A stretch of DNA of 64,000 bases, taken from contig CP136066.1 of the NCBI GenBank assembly GCA_032622095.1, positions 200,966,978 to 201,030,977 of the forward strand, read 5' to 3'. The translations under genes and the position numbers were made by a program. Below are positions 29,380 through 41,176 of this stretch, in pieces. The notes under the pieces are model-generated. The model saw only the letters and a list, made by a program, of their open reading frames with translations, was not told the origin of the DNA and did no database searches. Each line of letters opens with the position of its first letter. The stretch's first letter is position 1. The DNA comes from Siphonodentalium dalli (lineage: Eukaryota > Mollusca > Scaphopoda > Gadilida > Siphonodentaliidae).

Positions 29380-30326
29380 CAGGTCAGGCACATCCTGAAT
29401 TCAACTATTATAGTTATATTTAGCTATAATAGTTGGATGTAAACATTGATTCCATTTTGTGAATTTGATAGAAGTGGGATAATCCAAAATCATATTGCAC
29501 AAAAAAAGCCTCTCTGACCGATTTCCGAATATCTGGATTTGGATTTCCGATGTATATGTACATGTACGTTGAGCAGTTGGTCCCATATACACTAATGGTG
29601 TAGTAGTTTGATAGTAGTTTCGATAAGGTGATTGATCCTGATAATCGGAAATAGGCTTTTTCATTATCGGAACATCACTAGAGATCACAGGTGCAGACAC
29701 GCATTGGTATTCCTGATTAACATTGTAATTATGAGTGAAGCACATACACATGGTATTAGGAGTCTTTGAGTTATGACTGACAACTTGTAAGTTGCAACAA
29801 TGTACAGATTGGTGATGGTTAAAGGTAAACAATCCAATTTGATGGTCCCCGCATCAGATTCCAACAACATTTCTTCAAAAAACTCTTTAGTTAAAAATCT
29901 GAATTGATTTTAATTACCAAAAAATAATGCTAACCACTGTCAATTCTAGTATAAAATTTTCCAAAACATGTTATATATCAACATTATGTTTAGCACAATT
30001 TAGTATCGAGAGTATGTCGGTCGGCTCATCGAAATACAGGTGGTGAAAAATAACAGATTTCAAAAAATGATAAATCTGAGCTTTGATGGGTGTTGGGTTC
30101 ATCGACACGAATCAAATATTTTGTTTTTACTCCCAAAGCCAAAGAAATGGTAATTTAGGAGCGTTAATTCGGATTATGCATCTTTAACCCCTTCCTCCTG
30201 TCTGCAGAAAGGCAGAGCTTATATTACCCTTATAGTACAGCGTTCGGGCATCTTTTAGAAAGAATTAATTATATATACTCTCAAAATAATGACTATAACA
30301 GTTGTATTCAGGATGTACCTGACCTG
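29380..30326. mobile_element. TIR element, CAGGTCAGG ends
   Basis: Left end CAGGTCAGGCACATCCTGAA and right end (inverted) CAGGTCAGGTACATCCTGAA, about 36 bp of TIR, flanked by GTTAT (29375-29379, 30327-30331). 947 bp. The 30040-30190 part (TGAGCTTTGATGGGTGTTGG, CCCAAAGCCAAAGAAATGGT) matches the right arm of the AAAGGTACTC family, so it contains a nested or chimeric piece. Confidence 0.75.
29401..29832 (-). CDS. Unrecognised 143-codon ORF inside TIR element
   Basis: Open frame starting MFTFNHHQSVHCCNLQVV and ending KYNYNS. It has several Cys and His but no ordered zinc-binding pattern I can name, no signal peptide and no membrane segment. It occupies the left half of the 947-bp element and ends next to the terminal repeat, so if coding it belongs to the element. 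It may equally be chance. Confidence 0.2.
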   Translation of the reverse strand: MFTFNHHQSVHCCNLQVVSHNSKTPNTMCMCFTHNYNVNQEYQCVSAPVISSDVPIMKKPISDYQDQSPYRNYYQTTTPLVYMGPTAQRTCTYTSEIQIQIFGNRSERLFLCNMILDYPTSIKFTKWNQCLHPTIIAKYNYNS

Positions 30327-30554
30327 GTTATGTTGTATACATGTTATTTAGTCTATGCATTGCTTGTAGCGGAGAGCGTAATTTGAGATACCGATAACTT
30401 GAATATATTTTTTGCAGGATCATGCAGTTTATAAGACGATAAAAGATCGAGCCTCTGGGACGACAGACACATGATAAGAGCCAAGGAGAATAAATTATAT
30501 TCTCCATCCGTGCAATACGATTATAAATCATCACACCCATATTCTATTCCAAAA

Positions 30555-30950
30555 TGTCGAAGCCTACAAATAGTGTCATTTGCAGAATGAGGTCCCCAGA
30601 GGTTGAACTTAGTGATGCTATCCCGCACACAGGCTAGCATCACCAAATTTACCCTCTGGGAACCTCATTCTGCTTAGGCTTCAACTGCTATGGTAGACCT
30701 AGATCAGAATGAATTTCCCCTGTTGAAGTTGGATAATGTTCACCCATTAGTCACTTCGATTAGGGAGAAAGTAACTAAACCAATGTTAATTTGAGACTAT
30801 TGATACTTCCCAGAAGATGAGGCCTAAGCAGAATGAGGTCCCCAGAAGGTGAATTTGGTGATGCTAGCCCACTGTGTAGAATAGCGTCACTAAACTCACT
30901 CTCTGGGGACCTCATTCTGAAAATGACAGACACACTATTTGCAGGCTTGA
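30555..30950. repeat. HP-2 foldback repeat, two hairpins
   Basis: The first hairpin is 30583-30672 (CAGAATGAGGTCCCCAGAGG, inverse ACCCTCTGGGAACCTCATTC). A second is at 30831-30920. The family spacer lies between them. This resembles two copies joined through shared sequence. Confidence 0.8.
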
Positions 30951-31499
30951 AATCATCACACTCATCTTCTATGCCAAAATGCTTTCTATGAACTCTCAAA
31001 TAAATCTGTTCATCATTCACACAACTGCTCTCATTCGTCCCAAATGGAGTGCATGCAACCCTTTTTATTTGCATTTAATTTGTCAAGGGGGAGGGGTGGG
31101 CCTTGGGCAACATGCCATAACTCCACAATTTTATTTTTAAATCTGATCAAAGCCATATTCTAATTCTATCTGTAATTTTGGTTCTTATCGGAGTTATCGC
31201 ACCATGCATACTGTGTCTACGGGCAGATGGACGACTGATGAGTTGTCAATCCGGACGTCGACACTATGTGAACCATAAAATGGTATACATAAAAAAAATA
31301 AAATGCTAGACCATTTTGGACAGTTAGAGACATGTCTCTAAGTATGTGCGCTTTTTGGTAGAGCTGCGATACATTGGTCATGATACGAATTATGATACAT
31401 GATCAACTAATTCTACAGTGCACTGCGTAACACTACTTTGATGGGGAAACGGGGAAGATGACAATTTATAATTAATGATGACTGATGTCCAATAATCAA

Positions 31500-32120
31500 G
31501 AGTCCATATCGATTTAACAATTTATTTTATATAAAAATCATCAAATCGGTGATTTGGCGAAATGCAACAATTTTTAGTACAGAAACTGATGATATCCAAT
31601 AATCATTCTACAGTGCAATGCATAGCAAGGTTTTGATGGAAGATGATTTAATAGATACCTGTAATGATAATCAACACAGTCCATATTGATTAACCATTTA
31701 ATTTCTATAAAAATCATCAAATCGGTGATTAGGCAAAATGAAACGATTTTTAGAACATCAGAGCATAGCAAGAGGGAGAACTCTATATCAAGGAAAAATA
31801 AGTTTGTATAAGCTATAGATACCTATAACAATCGTCAAATCATTGATAAGGCAACATGAAACAATTTTTAGAACATAAACTTCAAGACGATCAGAGCATG
31901 GTCAGAGGGAGAACTCTATATCGTCAGCACTATCAAGGAAAAATAAGTTCAATAGGCAACATGCAACAAAATGTTGTAGAAAATTATAACAAGTTTTATA
32001 GTTTCCGGGGTATAAAATAATAAATATGAATCAGATGCCTGTCCGGAAATGCTTCCGTCATTTGATACTTCAGACACATTTGGAGCATAGCAAGAGGGAC
32101 AATTCTAGTTAGCATTCTTC
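31500..32120 (+). repeat. Diverged tandem-like repeats with ATCATCAAATCGGTGAT
   Basis: At least three related blocks (31515, 31700, 31825) share AAATCATCAAATCGGTGAT, GCAAAATGAAACGATTTTTA and GAGGGAGAACTCTATATC. They are irregular (about 120-190 bp) and interspersed. No gene seen. Confidence 0.55.
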
Positions 32121-32271
32121 TTCAAGGCAAAATGCGATTTCGATTCGGATATTTTGCAGGAATACACCACTTTATTAAGCCTTTTAGACAAATAATATGT
32201 ACACTCAGCTAATATTAGACGGATGACAGAATAGAATAAAAAGATAATACAAGAGCCGAAGGATTCTTATA

Positions 32272-33198
32272 CAGTAATGCCCTAAATAACCGCAGCAGGC
32301 AGACTTTCATTTTTGAGGTGCGCGATTGCTCTTGCGCACCATCGCGCGCCTGAAATTGAAAACCAGCAAGCGAGCGATTGCGCACCTAGGCCAAATACAG
32401 AGAGCGAAGTTGGCCGAAGCTATTTTCAGTGTCTACCCAGACGAGATTGGTTAATAATGTGTCCAATTTTCCGTTTTATTACCGCGTTGCGAGAATGCCT
32501 GTATGATGTGTCGCGAGATCAAAGGTGCCGCGACCTAGTTACCAATTCCACAACTTTCCATTCACAGTGTGGTGTCAATCAACCCGCCCGACGTTTGATC
32601 ACCGCCACCAGTAAATTATTTGAGGTCACACGGTGTCGAATGCACTATCTGTCTAAATGATTCGAAGCTAAAAATGATTTCTATGTATGGCTTATGACGT
32701 CGCATAAATTCCTGGAAAATCAAAGCGAGACCACGTTGCCGGGAGATGTTGATATTATTCTGTCAGCATGGAATCGGAGTATTAAATTGATTCTTTATTA
32801 ATAATTATGAATTACAATTAATATAGGAGCATGTACAATATAAGACATAGTGTGTAACTTGTGCTTACGGATAGTGGATTAAGCAGTGTTAAACCATCAA
32901 AGAGATTCACTGGACATCGATCGTGAGTTAACTAATTCAATTTACGCGGCATTTATGAATGTATTTCCGGCAATCCGCTGTTTATTTTATCTTGATAGAA
33001 ACTGCGCGCCTGGGCCCAAAACCCGGGACTATGCGCGCCTACATTTTCTAAAAACGAAAGTCTGCGCAGCAGGATTTAGTTTAAGCTCTCACTCAGAGCT
33101 TTCCGATGAATGGCAACAAGCCATATTTCAAACTAAATCCTGAAAAATTACCCATAATTCTGCTGTGGTTAAGGAGGCGATTATTTAGGGCATTACTG
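32272..33198. mobile_element. pogo/mariner-like MITE (TA duplication)
   Basis: TIRs CAGTAATGCCCTAAATAA and TTATTTAGGGCATTACTG, flanked by TA on both sides (32270-32271, 33199-33200). CAGT ends with TA target are typical of the Tc1/mariner group (pogo). The 927-bp interior has GC-rich, CpG-rich blocks (32320-32660, 32995-33020), for example GTGCGCGATTGC, unlike the AT-rich surroundings. Two short ORFs there have no known motif. No DDE transposase. Confidence 0.85.
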
Positions 33199-33451
33199 TA
33201 CATTGGTCGGATATGGCCTATGGTTGTTTATTGAACTTATTATCTGAACATTTACAAAGGAAATCATCTTTGAATCACTAATATCATCAGCCTTCAGTAT
33301 TTAATACAGAAAGTGGTTAATAAAACATAAAATATCGGCCAGTTATATCATAAAAAAAGATACCTTACAAGCAACACAAATGATAGCTTAAATCAATGTA
33401 ATAAATGATAGCTTAACCCTTTCATGACGGGCGCAACATTAAAGACCCTGT

Positions 33452-33727
33452 GCCAATACATTCTCTTATATATTTGAGTCGACCATAGGTCGCCTCGCAT
33501 ATATAAGAGAATGCATTGGCCTAACAATTTTTGGTATTTTTTATCAATTTTTCTAAATTTTTCTGACATATAATAATTTTTTCTTACATTCTTCAACAGT
33601 TTTTATAATTTTTTCTTACATTTTTTAACAATTATAAAAAATAACATAAAATTTGTTATGCCAATGCATCGTCTTATATATGTGAAGTGACCTATGGTCA
33701 ACTCGCATATATAAGTGAATGCATTGG
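33452..33727. repeat. HP-1 foldback repeats, two copies
   Basis: Hairpins 33452-33520 and 33660-33727, with inner GACCATAGGTCGCCTCGC and GTGACCTATGGTCAACTCGC palindromes. They sit inside a larger unit that begins AACCCTTTCATGACGGGCGC. Confidence 0.8.
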
Positions 33728-33776
33728 CACAGGGTTTTTGCAAAAATTCAGGAAGCTCCCATCATGAAGGGCTTAA

Positions 33777-34641
33777 CACGTTCGCTGCCACTACGAGTTA
33801 ACTCGTAGTAAACGGTTCCATGGGGACTGCTACTACGAGTTAACTCCTAGTAATGTTCATACCACATAAATAATAACACAATCCGCAAGCAATGTTGGTG
33901 TATGTGCCAATACATGCCCAACGATACCATTGATCGATTTTATATGTATAATTACGATGGCTTGAGATACAACGATTCACACAGCGTGAACAGGGGGTGG
34001 GGTCCAGATAGCAATCTTGGTAGGATACTCCAATTCACCAGGACCTCTTCTGTACATCCCTGAACCATGAGGCACATGTGCAACTAGACCATTCCCGGAC
34101 ACATTGTGTATATATAAAGGAATTGTCGATCAAATCCGTGTCAAATGAAAGATAAAACGTGTTATAAAGCTCCTACAAGATAACTCGTAGTCGGCACCTG
34201 GGATGAAACTCACCAGTGGTCATCACTGGTGCCAGCTACGAGTTATCTCGTAGATAAATACATATTATATTTTTGACGTCTTATTCGACATAGTCTGTAC
34301 CAATTATCATATATAAATTCATTTACCATGTCTTACATACGATATGCTTGTGCATGTATAGCACTCTTCGTCATCTAAGACACTGACAACGTAATTGTAG
34401 TTACCTACGAGATAACTCGTAGCTGGCACCAGGAATGAAACGTTAATAAATTCCGTCCCAGGTGCCGACTACGAGTTATGTCGTAGTAGTCTTATATAAA
34501 CATGTTTCAGCATCATATGACCCGATATTGGTCGAACCATTACTCATACATACGTAAAATATCATCTACTATCGGCAAAACATCAAATCCCATGGTGGCA
34601 TATGGGATGGAATTACCCATTGGTTTTCGGCAGTGAACGTG
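33777..34641. mobile_element. piggyBac-like MITE (TTAA) with palindrome set
   Basis: Ends TTAACACGTTCGCTGCC and GGCAGTGAACGTGTTAA. If TTAA (33773-33776, 34642-34645) is the target duplication this is piggyBac-like, with TIR CACGTTCGCTGCC. The interior has six palindromes of the CTACGAGTTAACTCGTAG type (about 33790, 33833, 34172, 34237, 34405, 34470). The last four make two larger hairpins (34172-34254 and 34405-34485) with GGCACC/GGTGCC inner stems. No transposase ORF. Confidence 0.7.
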
Positions 34642-35299
34642 TTAAATTGATGTGGAAACTCCATGTTCCCTTCGATGTTAAACCAGCTAGTGAAACCTGT
34701 TGGGATAATGCTGGTTTTATGTCAAAGTACCAGGTATGTCTTTCTATGTCGGGGCTTAGCGTTGTTGATACTCACCTAAAATCACCAATAAGTGTAAATA
34801 AATGTCACAACGGTGACAGCAAACCGGTTTATTCCATAGAAAATATATGTTCTGAACTCCACAAGAGTTGACATCTGACAGTTGTAATGTAATGTGAAAT
34901 ATATATTTTATCACAATATTTACATAAATACGGACTCATGTGACATTTGAAAGTTAGATTATAATACATCATTATGAACATAAGATGTTATTTCCCATGT
35001 ATATAGTATCGGGCATAGATTTTTGGGTAAATCTATTAATAGTGACAAACATCTCGCCACTGGATCTGGCCGTAAAGTCTGCTATAGATAGACTATACAC
35101 GGGACTTGGATGGAAAACCAGCATTATCCCAATCGATTTCACTAGTTGGTTTACATTGAAGGTTGGGGCGATTGAATGGTAATACAGAATCAAATAGTTA
35201 ACAACATGAATATGGTATCCAAATAGGCAACACACAACTTCATTCTTACATATAATTTATATACAGCGACTCCCTGGAGGAACTATTGTCCACCGAAAA

Positions 35300-35690
35300 A
35301 TTTATTTTCGGGGGACTATAGAAACGGGCTCCGTCCGTCAGTCACACTTTTGATTACCTTCATGGTGTAATCATCTCCTCCTACAGATCTCATCCCAGAG
35401 ATTTGAAACTTCAGAATATTGTTGCCCATATATTGAAGATGTGCAACATGTATATAGATGACGGAATTTTTTTTTTTTACAGAGTATATAACCCTTTTCA
35501 ACTTAGAAAATTTCAACATTTTTTATAATTTTCTGTATGAGGGTACCTTCATGCGGTAATCAGCTCCTGCTACAGTTTTGATTGTAGATATTTGAAATTT
35601 CAGAGTATTGTTACCGACATATTGGAGATGTGCCACATGTATATAGATGTATATTTCTTTAACAAAGCGGCATCGACTTGCCACGTTGTC
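35300..35690 (+). repeat. Diverged ~195-bp direct duplication
   Basis: The block at 35345-35462 (ACCTTCATGGTGTAATCATC to CATGTATATAGATG) recurs at 35545-35649 (ACCTTCATGCGGTAATCAGC to CATGTATATAGATG). No gene seen in 34650-35830 other than short ORFs. Confidence 0.65.
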
Positions 35691-35835
35691 GGGGGACACT
35701 GTGGTCGGCTGACGTTTTATTGTCATTATTGTTCATCTAAAACTCATACTCATAGACCAAGTCTTCTCGGTCCACCACAGCTTGGGATATTGGTTGGGAT
35801 GATGCTGTTTTGGACAGAGTCCCGTCTTCTATGAA

Positions 35836-36271
35836 GACTTTAAAGGCCCACTTAATTTTCGAATCGCCAGATCACATTATATACAACATATTCCATATTA
35901 TATACCATTTGAAAGAGGAATCGCCAAAACATTGTATTATTTACTGATCCGGTCAAATAAACTGGGAACATGTTGTTGTCGACGTACCAAGGTGCGTCCT
36001 GTATTTAATTTTGATCTGGACTGTACTATAAAAAGTCTATTATACTCAATGGAAGGGGAATAACTCTATCTCTTAGTTTGAATTATGATGCATTCTGGGT
36101 TGACAAGGGGGGAGTCTTGGAATGTATCTCTATCACTTGGTGGAGAGTCCTACTAAGGCCACAGCTGCTTTGTATTCTGGTGGAATATATATTTTTGGTT
36201 CCTCTTCCAAATGGTATATAATATGGAATAATGTTATTTGGGCATTCAAAAATTAAGTGGGCCTTTAAGTG
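35836..36271. mobile_element. TIR MITE, TTTAAAGGCCCACTTAA ends
   Basis: TIR TTTAAAGGCCCACTTAATTT and its inverse at 36252-36271. The left part (35869-36150) and the short right arm (36170-36250) both contain the ATATTATATACCATTTG region in opposite directions. It is the unexpanded relative of 17604-19025. A left-end fragment also lies at 39255-39330. Confidence 0.75.
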
Positions 36272-36279
36272 GATGGAAG

Positions 36280-37320
36280 CTATCCTGTTTGTATATCTTC
36301 TGATTTCAATGTGGTATGTCTTTTCAATGAAAGTCTGCCATAGAAGAGTTACAGGGCGGGACTCAGTCCAAAACAGCATCAACCAACCGATATCCCAAGC
36401 AGCATGATTACATAATATGTCATTAAGTGACAACAGCAATCAAATCCTCCAATCAAACTGTCTCAATACTTATCTGTATCTTCAATGTGCATATTCAGAA
36501 AATCAAACATGTTTAAAGCAATGTGAAACACTTCAGTAGGGTGATTATATAGAAATTGAGAATAATCTCGCTCAAAGTAGTTGTTTTTACAAATATTATA
36601 TCCAAATTGACAACACACAACATCATTCCTATATATTAATTAAATGCAGTGACTCGGTGGAAAAATCATTTGCATTTGTTTATCGCCAATAGTTGCATTC
36701 CAAATTGAGATGTAAATATTTACAATTGAGTGTAGTTCAGACCATGTTTTCTATGGATGGGTACTGGTATATGTCGATTTGTTGGAATATTTTGGCGATG
36801 TTAGTAGAATGCTACATTACTCCAGTTGCCATAGCACCTGAGTACCAACTTATCGGTTTCACTCACCCGAACAAATCCATAATATGTCTTTAATCTTTTA
36901 AGCAACAATAATTACATTATGTATATTTTTATGTATGTTGATAATTATGAAAAAAATCATTTGTAAATTTATTCAAATGGAGCCATACATTGTATATACA
37001 CAACATGGTCTATCTCTTCCTAATAAGTTTTATATAGTTACCGGGGTATAAAATAAGATATATGAATCAAACGCATCTGCCTGGAAATGCTTCTATCAAT
37101 TAATATTCATTTTATATTTACGGTCTGTAAAAAAAAATAGATTTTTAGATTTTTTTTTTTTTTTTGGGTTGAATTTTTTTTGGGTATGCTTAAGCATGCT
37201 ATAGCGAATTTAAAAACAAACTGGTTAAAACCTTAGGGGCATGTTATAACTTAAAACTATCACCAAGTATTCATAGTAATAATTTTGATGCCCACGAAAA
37301 ACGTAAGATTCCCTGGCACT
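36280..37320. other. No gene recognised
   Basis: AT-rich, only short ORFs. Segments such as TCCAAATTGACAACACACAA (36601) repeat a piece near 35218, and ACCGGGGTATAAAATAAGAT (37039) repeats one near 32006. So this is old dispersed repeat debris. Confidence 0.5.
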
Positions 37321-37427
37321 AAACCTACAAAATAAGTCTGTCACTGAAAGAGAGTAGAATATAAGAAAAAATTATTAAAATTGTAAAAAATTGTAAAAAA
37401 TAATAACAAATGAGGAAAATTTGTTAG

Positions 37428-37496
37428 GCCAATGCATTCTCTTATATATGCGAGGCGACCTATGGTCGACTCGCATATATAAGATAATGCATTGGC
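37428..37496. repeat. HP-1 foldback repeat
   Basis: Nearly identical to the 26068 copy, including flanks (TTGTAAAAAATTGTAAAAAA before, GCACAGGGTATATGGGTTGA after). The duplicated unit is about 220 bp. Confidence 0.85.
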
Positions 37497-38006
37497 ACAG
37501 GGTATATGGGTTGATACAAAAATCGGACTTGGCACTGAAAGGGTTAAACAGATAACAGTCCTTCCCACGAGGAAAACACAGCGAGAGCAATTATTAGCAC
37601 TCGCAGTTCAGAAGATGGGTGTAATTATGCCTGTAATATGATTGTAAGTTGGGTTTTTATAAAACAAAATGTCATTGTGGGATAGACCTATGTCCAGTTA
37701 CACTTCCACCTGCCCATAATTTAACTGAGATGTGAAAGATTCTAAATAAACGTTCAAATAGTTCAATATTGAATCAACGATTACAGTTACTCTAACCATT
37801 TTCACAAGAGAGACGAGTGCGAAATTTAGCACCCGTGATTTAAAAATTGTGTGTGCATATGGGTGCAAGAGCAATCGCTCCCGTCTCCTTCTTCAGTTTT
37901 GTCTATTTTATTCACAGAAAATGGAATTTGTAATCTTGAAATCAGGTTTTAAAAACATTGTGTTGAAATTGTGGCCCAGAAGAGATAGACCATCTTTAAA
38001 ATATAT

Positions 38007-38161
38007 ATAATTATATTCTTAGGCGCCTACATGTATGTTGTTACTTTAATATTAATTATATTCTTTGGCACCTACGTTCTTACTTAAATATTAATTATAT
38101 TCTTCGGCACCTGCGTTCTTACATTAATATTAATTATATTCTTAGGCACCTGTGTTCTCAC
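38007..38161 (+). repeat. ~39-bp x4 tandem repeat
   Basis: Four imperfect units of TTAATATTAATTATATTCTT then GGCACCTACGTTCTTAC. Confidence 0.85.
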
Positions 38162-38311
38162 TTGGAAGAAAGCCTCATAAAATTATTTTAATTAGGAGAT
38201 ATAAAACATACTCTATTAAGTTGGATATTCAGGGATTTTAGCATGAACACGGCTTGCCAGCGATTTCAGAGTGAGCTCACATATTGTTTTCTTGTTTAAA
38301 TAATAAATATC

Positions 38312-38816
38312 AAAGGTACTCAATCCAATAAAACTCCTCTCAATAACTATTTCAATGGCTTCGGGGGTCAAACAAAAATATTTGATTCGAGTCGAGGAAG
38401 TCGCCCATCAAAGCTCAGATTTGTTAGATATCGATTTTAGAAATCTATTATTTTTCATTATCGGGAATACTTTCTGGTCCAGAACTCAGTCAAAATTGCG
38501 TTATTATTACCACTTGATTTTAGAGTTATCCATCCTTGTCTGTTTGAATATTGTTTTGGTGTACACATCTCGAGCAGGATACGAAATTGACGGCAATTAT
38601 TAGTACTCATCTCGAGAACATAACAAATTTCAAAAATCAATATCTAATAACTCTGAGCTTTGTTTGATGGGTTCCTCGACTCGAATCAAATATTTTTTTT
38701 ACCCCCAAAGCCAAACAAATAGTAATATAGGACCCTCTGATCGGATTGTTGTTGTTGGAATCTGTTGAGATGGGGACCCTCTGTTCGGATTGAGTACCTT
38801 TAAATATCTAGTGAAA
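38312..38816. mobile_element. Foldback MITE, AAAGGTACTCAATCC ends
   Basis: Ends AAAGGTACTCAATCCAATAA and GGATTGAGTACCTTT with inverted arms of over 100 bp (GGCTTCGGGGGTCAAAC against a CCCCAAAGCCAAAC tract), flanked by AAATATC on both sides. A second copy is at 60232-60682 and a right end is at 63030-63056. Confidence 0.8.
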
Positions 38817-38882
38817 CGGTATGTTTATCTCCATTGTAATGCCCACAAAAAAAACTTTATATTTGTAATTTAATGATAATTC

Positions 38883-38995
38883 TCAAAAGATAATGCCTTA
38901 GCAGATTGAGGTCCCCAGAGAGTGAATTTGGTGATGGTAGTGAGACAGCGTCTCTGGGGATCTCATTCTGTGAATGTCAGATACAATCCAGGCTT
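38883..38995. repeat. HP-2 foldback repeat, short
   Basis: Arm GATTGAGGTCCCCAGAGAGTGAATTTGGTGATG (38907-38939, in two parts) and inverse arm GTCTCTGGGGATCTCATTCT (38950-38969), with family tail TGTCAGATACA. Confidence 0.7.
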
Positions 38996-39100
38996 TATCC
39001 TCACTATTAATCTATCAGGGAGATGTGGACTGTTATCAGTGAGAAGTCATCAAGACTCAAGTTTGCAGGGGATAATTAACAAAACAGTATGACATGAGGA

Positions 39101-39220
39101 TCACTGACTGCTCTGGGGTGGGGGGTTCAGATACCACTTCTTTGTTAACCTTGTCACTGGCGCGGGACACATTATGTTGAATTTGTCAGACTGGAAGTCT
39201 TCAGTGACTCTTCTGTTGAC
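39101..39220 (-). CDS. Caspase terminal exon (C-terminus of p10)
   Basis: Reads VNRRVTEDFQSDKFNIMCPA followed by PVTRLTKKWYLNPPPQSSQ and a TGA at 39103-39101. The acceptor on the - strand is CCCTATTTCAG before 39220. VNRRV...DFQS...K..CPAPVTRLTKKWYLNP corresponds to the end of caspase p10 (VN..V..DFES......K..P...S.LTKKLYFNP). The phase (0) matches the donor of exon 41176-41067, which ends DLLTR. No polyadenylation signal was clear downstream. Confidence 0.88.
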   Translation of the reverse strand, partial: VNRRVTEDFQSDKFNIMCPAPVTRLTKKWYLNPPPQSSQ

Positions 39221-40029
39221 CTGAAATAGGGAAACAATGGATGAGTTTTAATTTAAAGGCCCACTTAATATCCGAATGCCCGGGTCATATTATACACAAC
39301 ATACTCCATATTTTATACCATTTGGAAGAGGAACCAACAAGAGATGAACTGCTTTCCGGGCATACTACCCAGTGTGGGCATAGCTATAACCTATGACTGA
39401 TATACTCATGTAGATGGACCCAACAATCAGCATTTTCATCTTTAGATGAATCACTATAGAACGAAAAACCTAAACAAAACAGTTGAACATGCCATTGAAT
39501 GTCCTCATACTGGTGAACATCCATTCCAAATTTCATTGAGATCCAAGCACTACTGTTCAAGTTATGGCCTAAACAGACATCGGACAGACCAAAATTCCAA
39601 CATTTCCAGATAAACAAAGTGGATAACTCTAGAATTGAAAATCTGAGTAAAACGATTGAATCCTCCATTGAATGTCCTCATATTAGTGGACATCCATACC
39701 AAATTACATTGAGATCCGAGCACTAGCTACTGTTCAAGTTGTGACATGAACAGACATCGGATGAGAATGCATTGGTCTAACAATATTTACATTGATCTTG
39801 TAAGCCAGTGCATTCTCTTAGGATATTTAATGCTGCACCAGCGCAGCTCCATCATGAACCCATATGAAAGGGTTAATAGGCGGATTTGATAATAGAGGAA
39901 GATAAAACATGTTTTGAATTTTTTGTCAGACGAACAAAACTTCTTGATAAGATTATCTATGATAAAGAGTGTCATTGCTTTTTGTTTCCCAAAGGGCCCG
40001 CATCTTGCCTAAGTTTAGGTCCATCTTTA

Positions 40030-40851
40030 CGTTCATGTCCGTGAGTGTCATTGTCCCCTTCAACATATTCCCCTTCATTAACGTCAATGAAACCTGAGAA
40101 GGTATTGCATATGGCGTATATATGACTTCACTCTTTCACAATCAGTTTAAAACACCGTAAAATAAAGCCCTTGTGTTACACAAGAAGACATTTCATGTGT
40201 ACTCAATTGTGATAGCGTCTGAAGAATCTATCTCTAAATGATCGCTAACTAATTGCCCAGGGCATGAAACTGACACGGATAGTATAGCTAATCGAACACA
40301 TCCGTAATATCATCCTTCTCTTCAGCTTTGGCGAATACACGTTAGGTCGTCTTGTGCTAAGCCGGTTAATTTCTTTTGTTTACAATAAATGGTCGTTTGA
40401 CAGTCCGCGGTCAACACGAAAAATGCCTGTAGCCATATTTTTAGCCACCAACATAATTATTTTAGCCACTTTGTATTTTTTTTCGCAATTTGATAAAATG
40501 GCTAACGGCAGGGCGAAAACTGTCCAAAAGATCATAATCAAGGATGCTCTTTATAATCTACACGGTGTCAGCCTGCAGGAAGTTGGCGTCTGTTCTGGAG
40601 ATAATTTGAATAGTAGATTAGCTGATAATGAGGACTCGGAGATCCACTCTAGTCTGACCAAACTTTTTGAGCCGTTATATAGTGATAAGCAAGTTACATA
40701 AAGCATTCCAAGCGTTTTGTGGATTGTGTAAAACGATGCCGCGATGTGCTAATTTATCCCACAGTATGTGGCTAAACTTTTTCAAAAGTGGCTAACAATA
40801 TTGCACAAGTGGTTAAAAAATGGCTAGAATTTCGGGCCAGGGTGAACACTG
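40030..40851 (+). mobile_element. Rearranged relative of the CAGTGTTCGCCCTG hAT element
   Basis: 40085-40515 matches the right half of the 19925-21160 element in the same direction (CACCGTAAAATAAAGC, TTAGCCACC, GGCAGGGCGAAAACTG). The segment 40730-40851 matches that element's left end inverted, closing in CAGGGTGAACACTG. In between is 40520-40720, unrelated to the first copy, with an open frame (SGDNLNSRLADNEDSEIHSS). So two outward-joined ends, either nested copies or an inversion. Confidence 0.65.
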
Positions 40852-41066
40852 CTTTTGGATCTTTTGTTTTTGTTAGCTGAAAAATGTCTTGGAATCTTTT
40901 GACTAATTTGGTGTCAAATCAGATGGTGCATCTTTAAGAATTGAGAAAATCTGGGTAATATTGCAAATAAATAATTGATGAGGCCCTAGCCTAAGAACAA
41001 ATTATTTTTACTTAGACTTAACTTTATGCAAAAAATAAATACTATCAATATAAATATAATATTTAC

Positions 41067-41176
41067 CCTCGTTAAAAGATCAAGCACATCACAGGTATTA
41101 GAATAATCCTTGAACACTGTTATCAACGCCTGTATGAACCAGCTCCCCTGCTCTATATCTCTCCATGAGACATGAC
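41067..41176 (-). CDS. Caspase exon: p10 substrate-binding block
   Basis: On the - strand, after TTTCTCTAG, two bases complete Gly, then HVSWRDIEQGSWFIQALITV followed by FKDYSNTCDVLDLLTR, donor GTAAAT. SWR and GSWFIQ are the conserved p10 residues that line the S1-S4 substrate pocket, and DLLTRVN is a family hallmark. It joins in phase to exon 53940-53553 (STVD + G) and to exon 39220-39101. It is separated from the p20 exon by a 12.4-kb intron holding an LTR retrotransposon. Confidence 0.93.

Noticed and set aside
25749-39100. Last NVL C-terminal exon
   Set aside because: I looked for a short exon with the expected family tail but could not support any candidate with both a splice site and a matching sequence.
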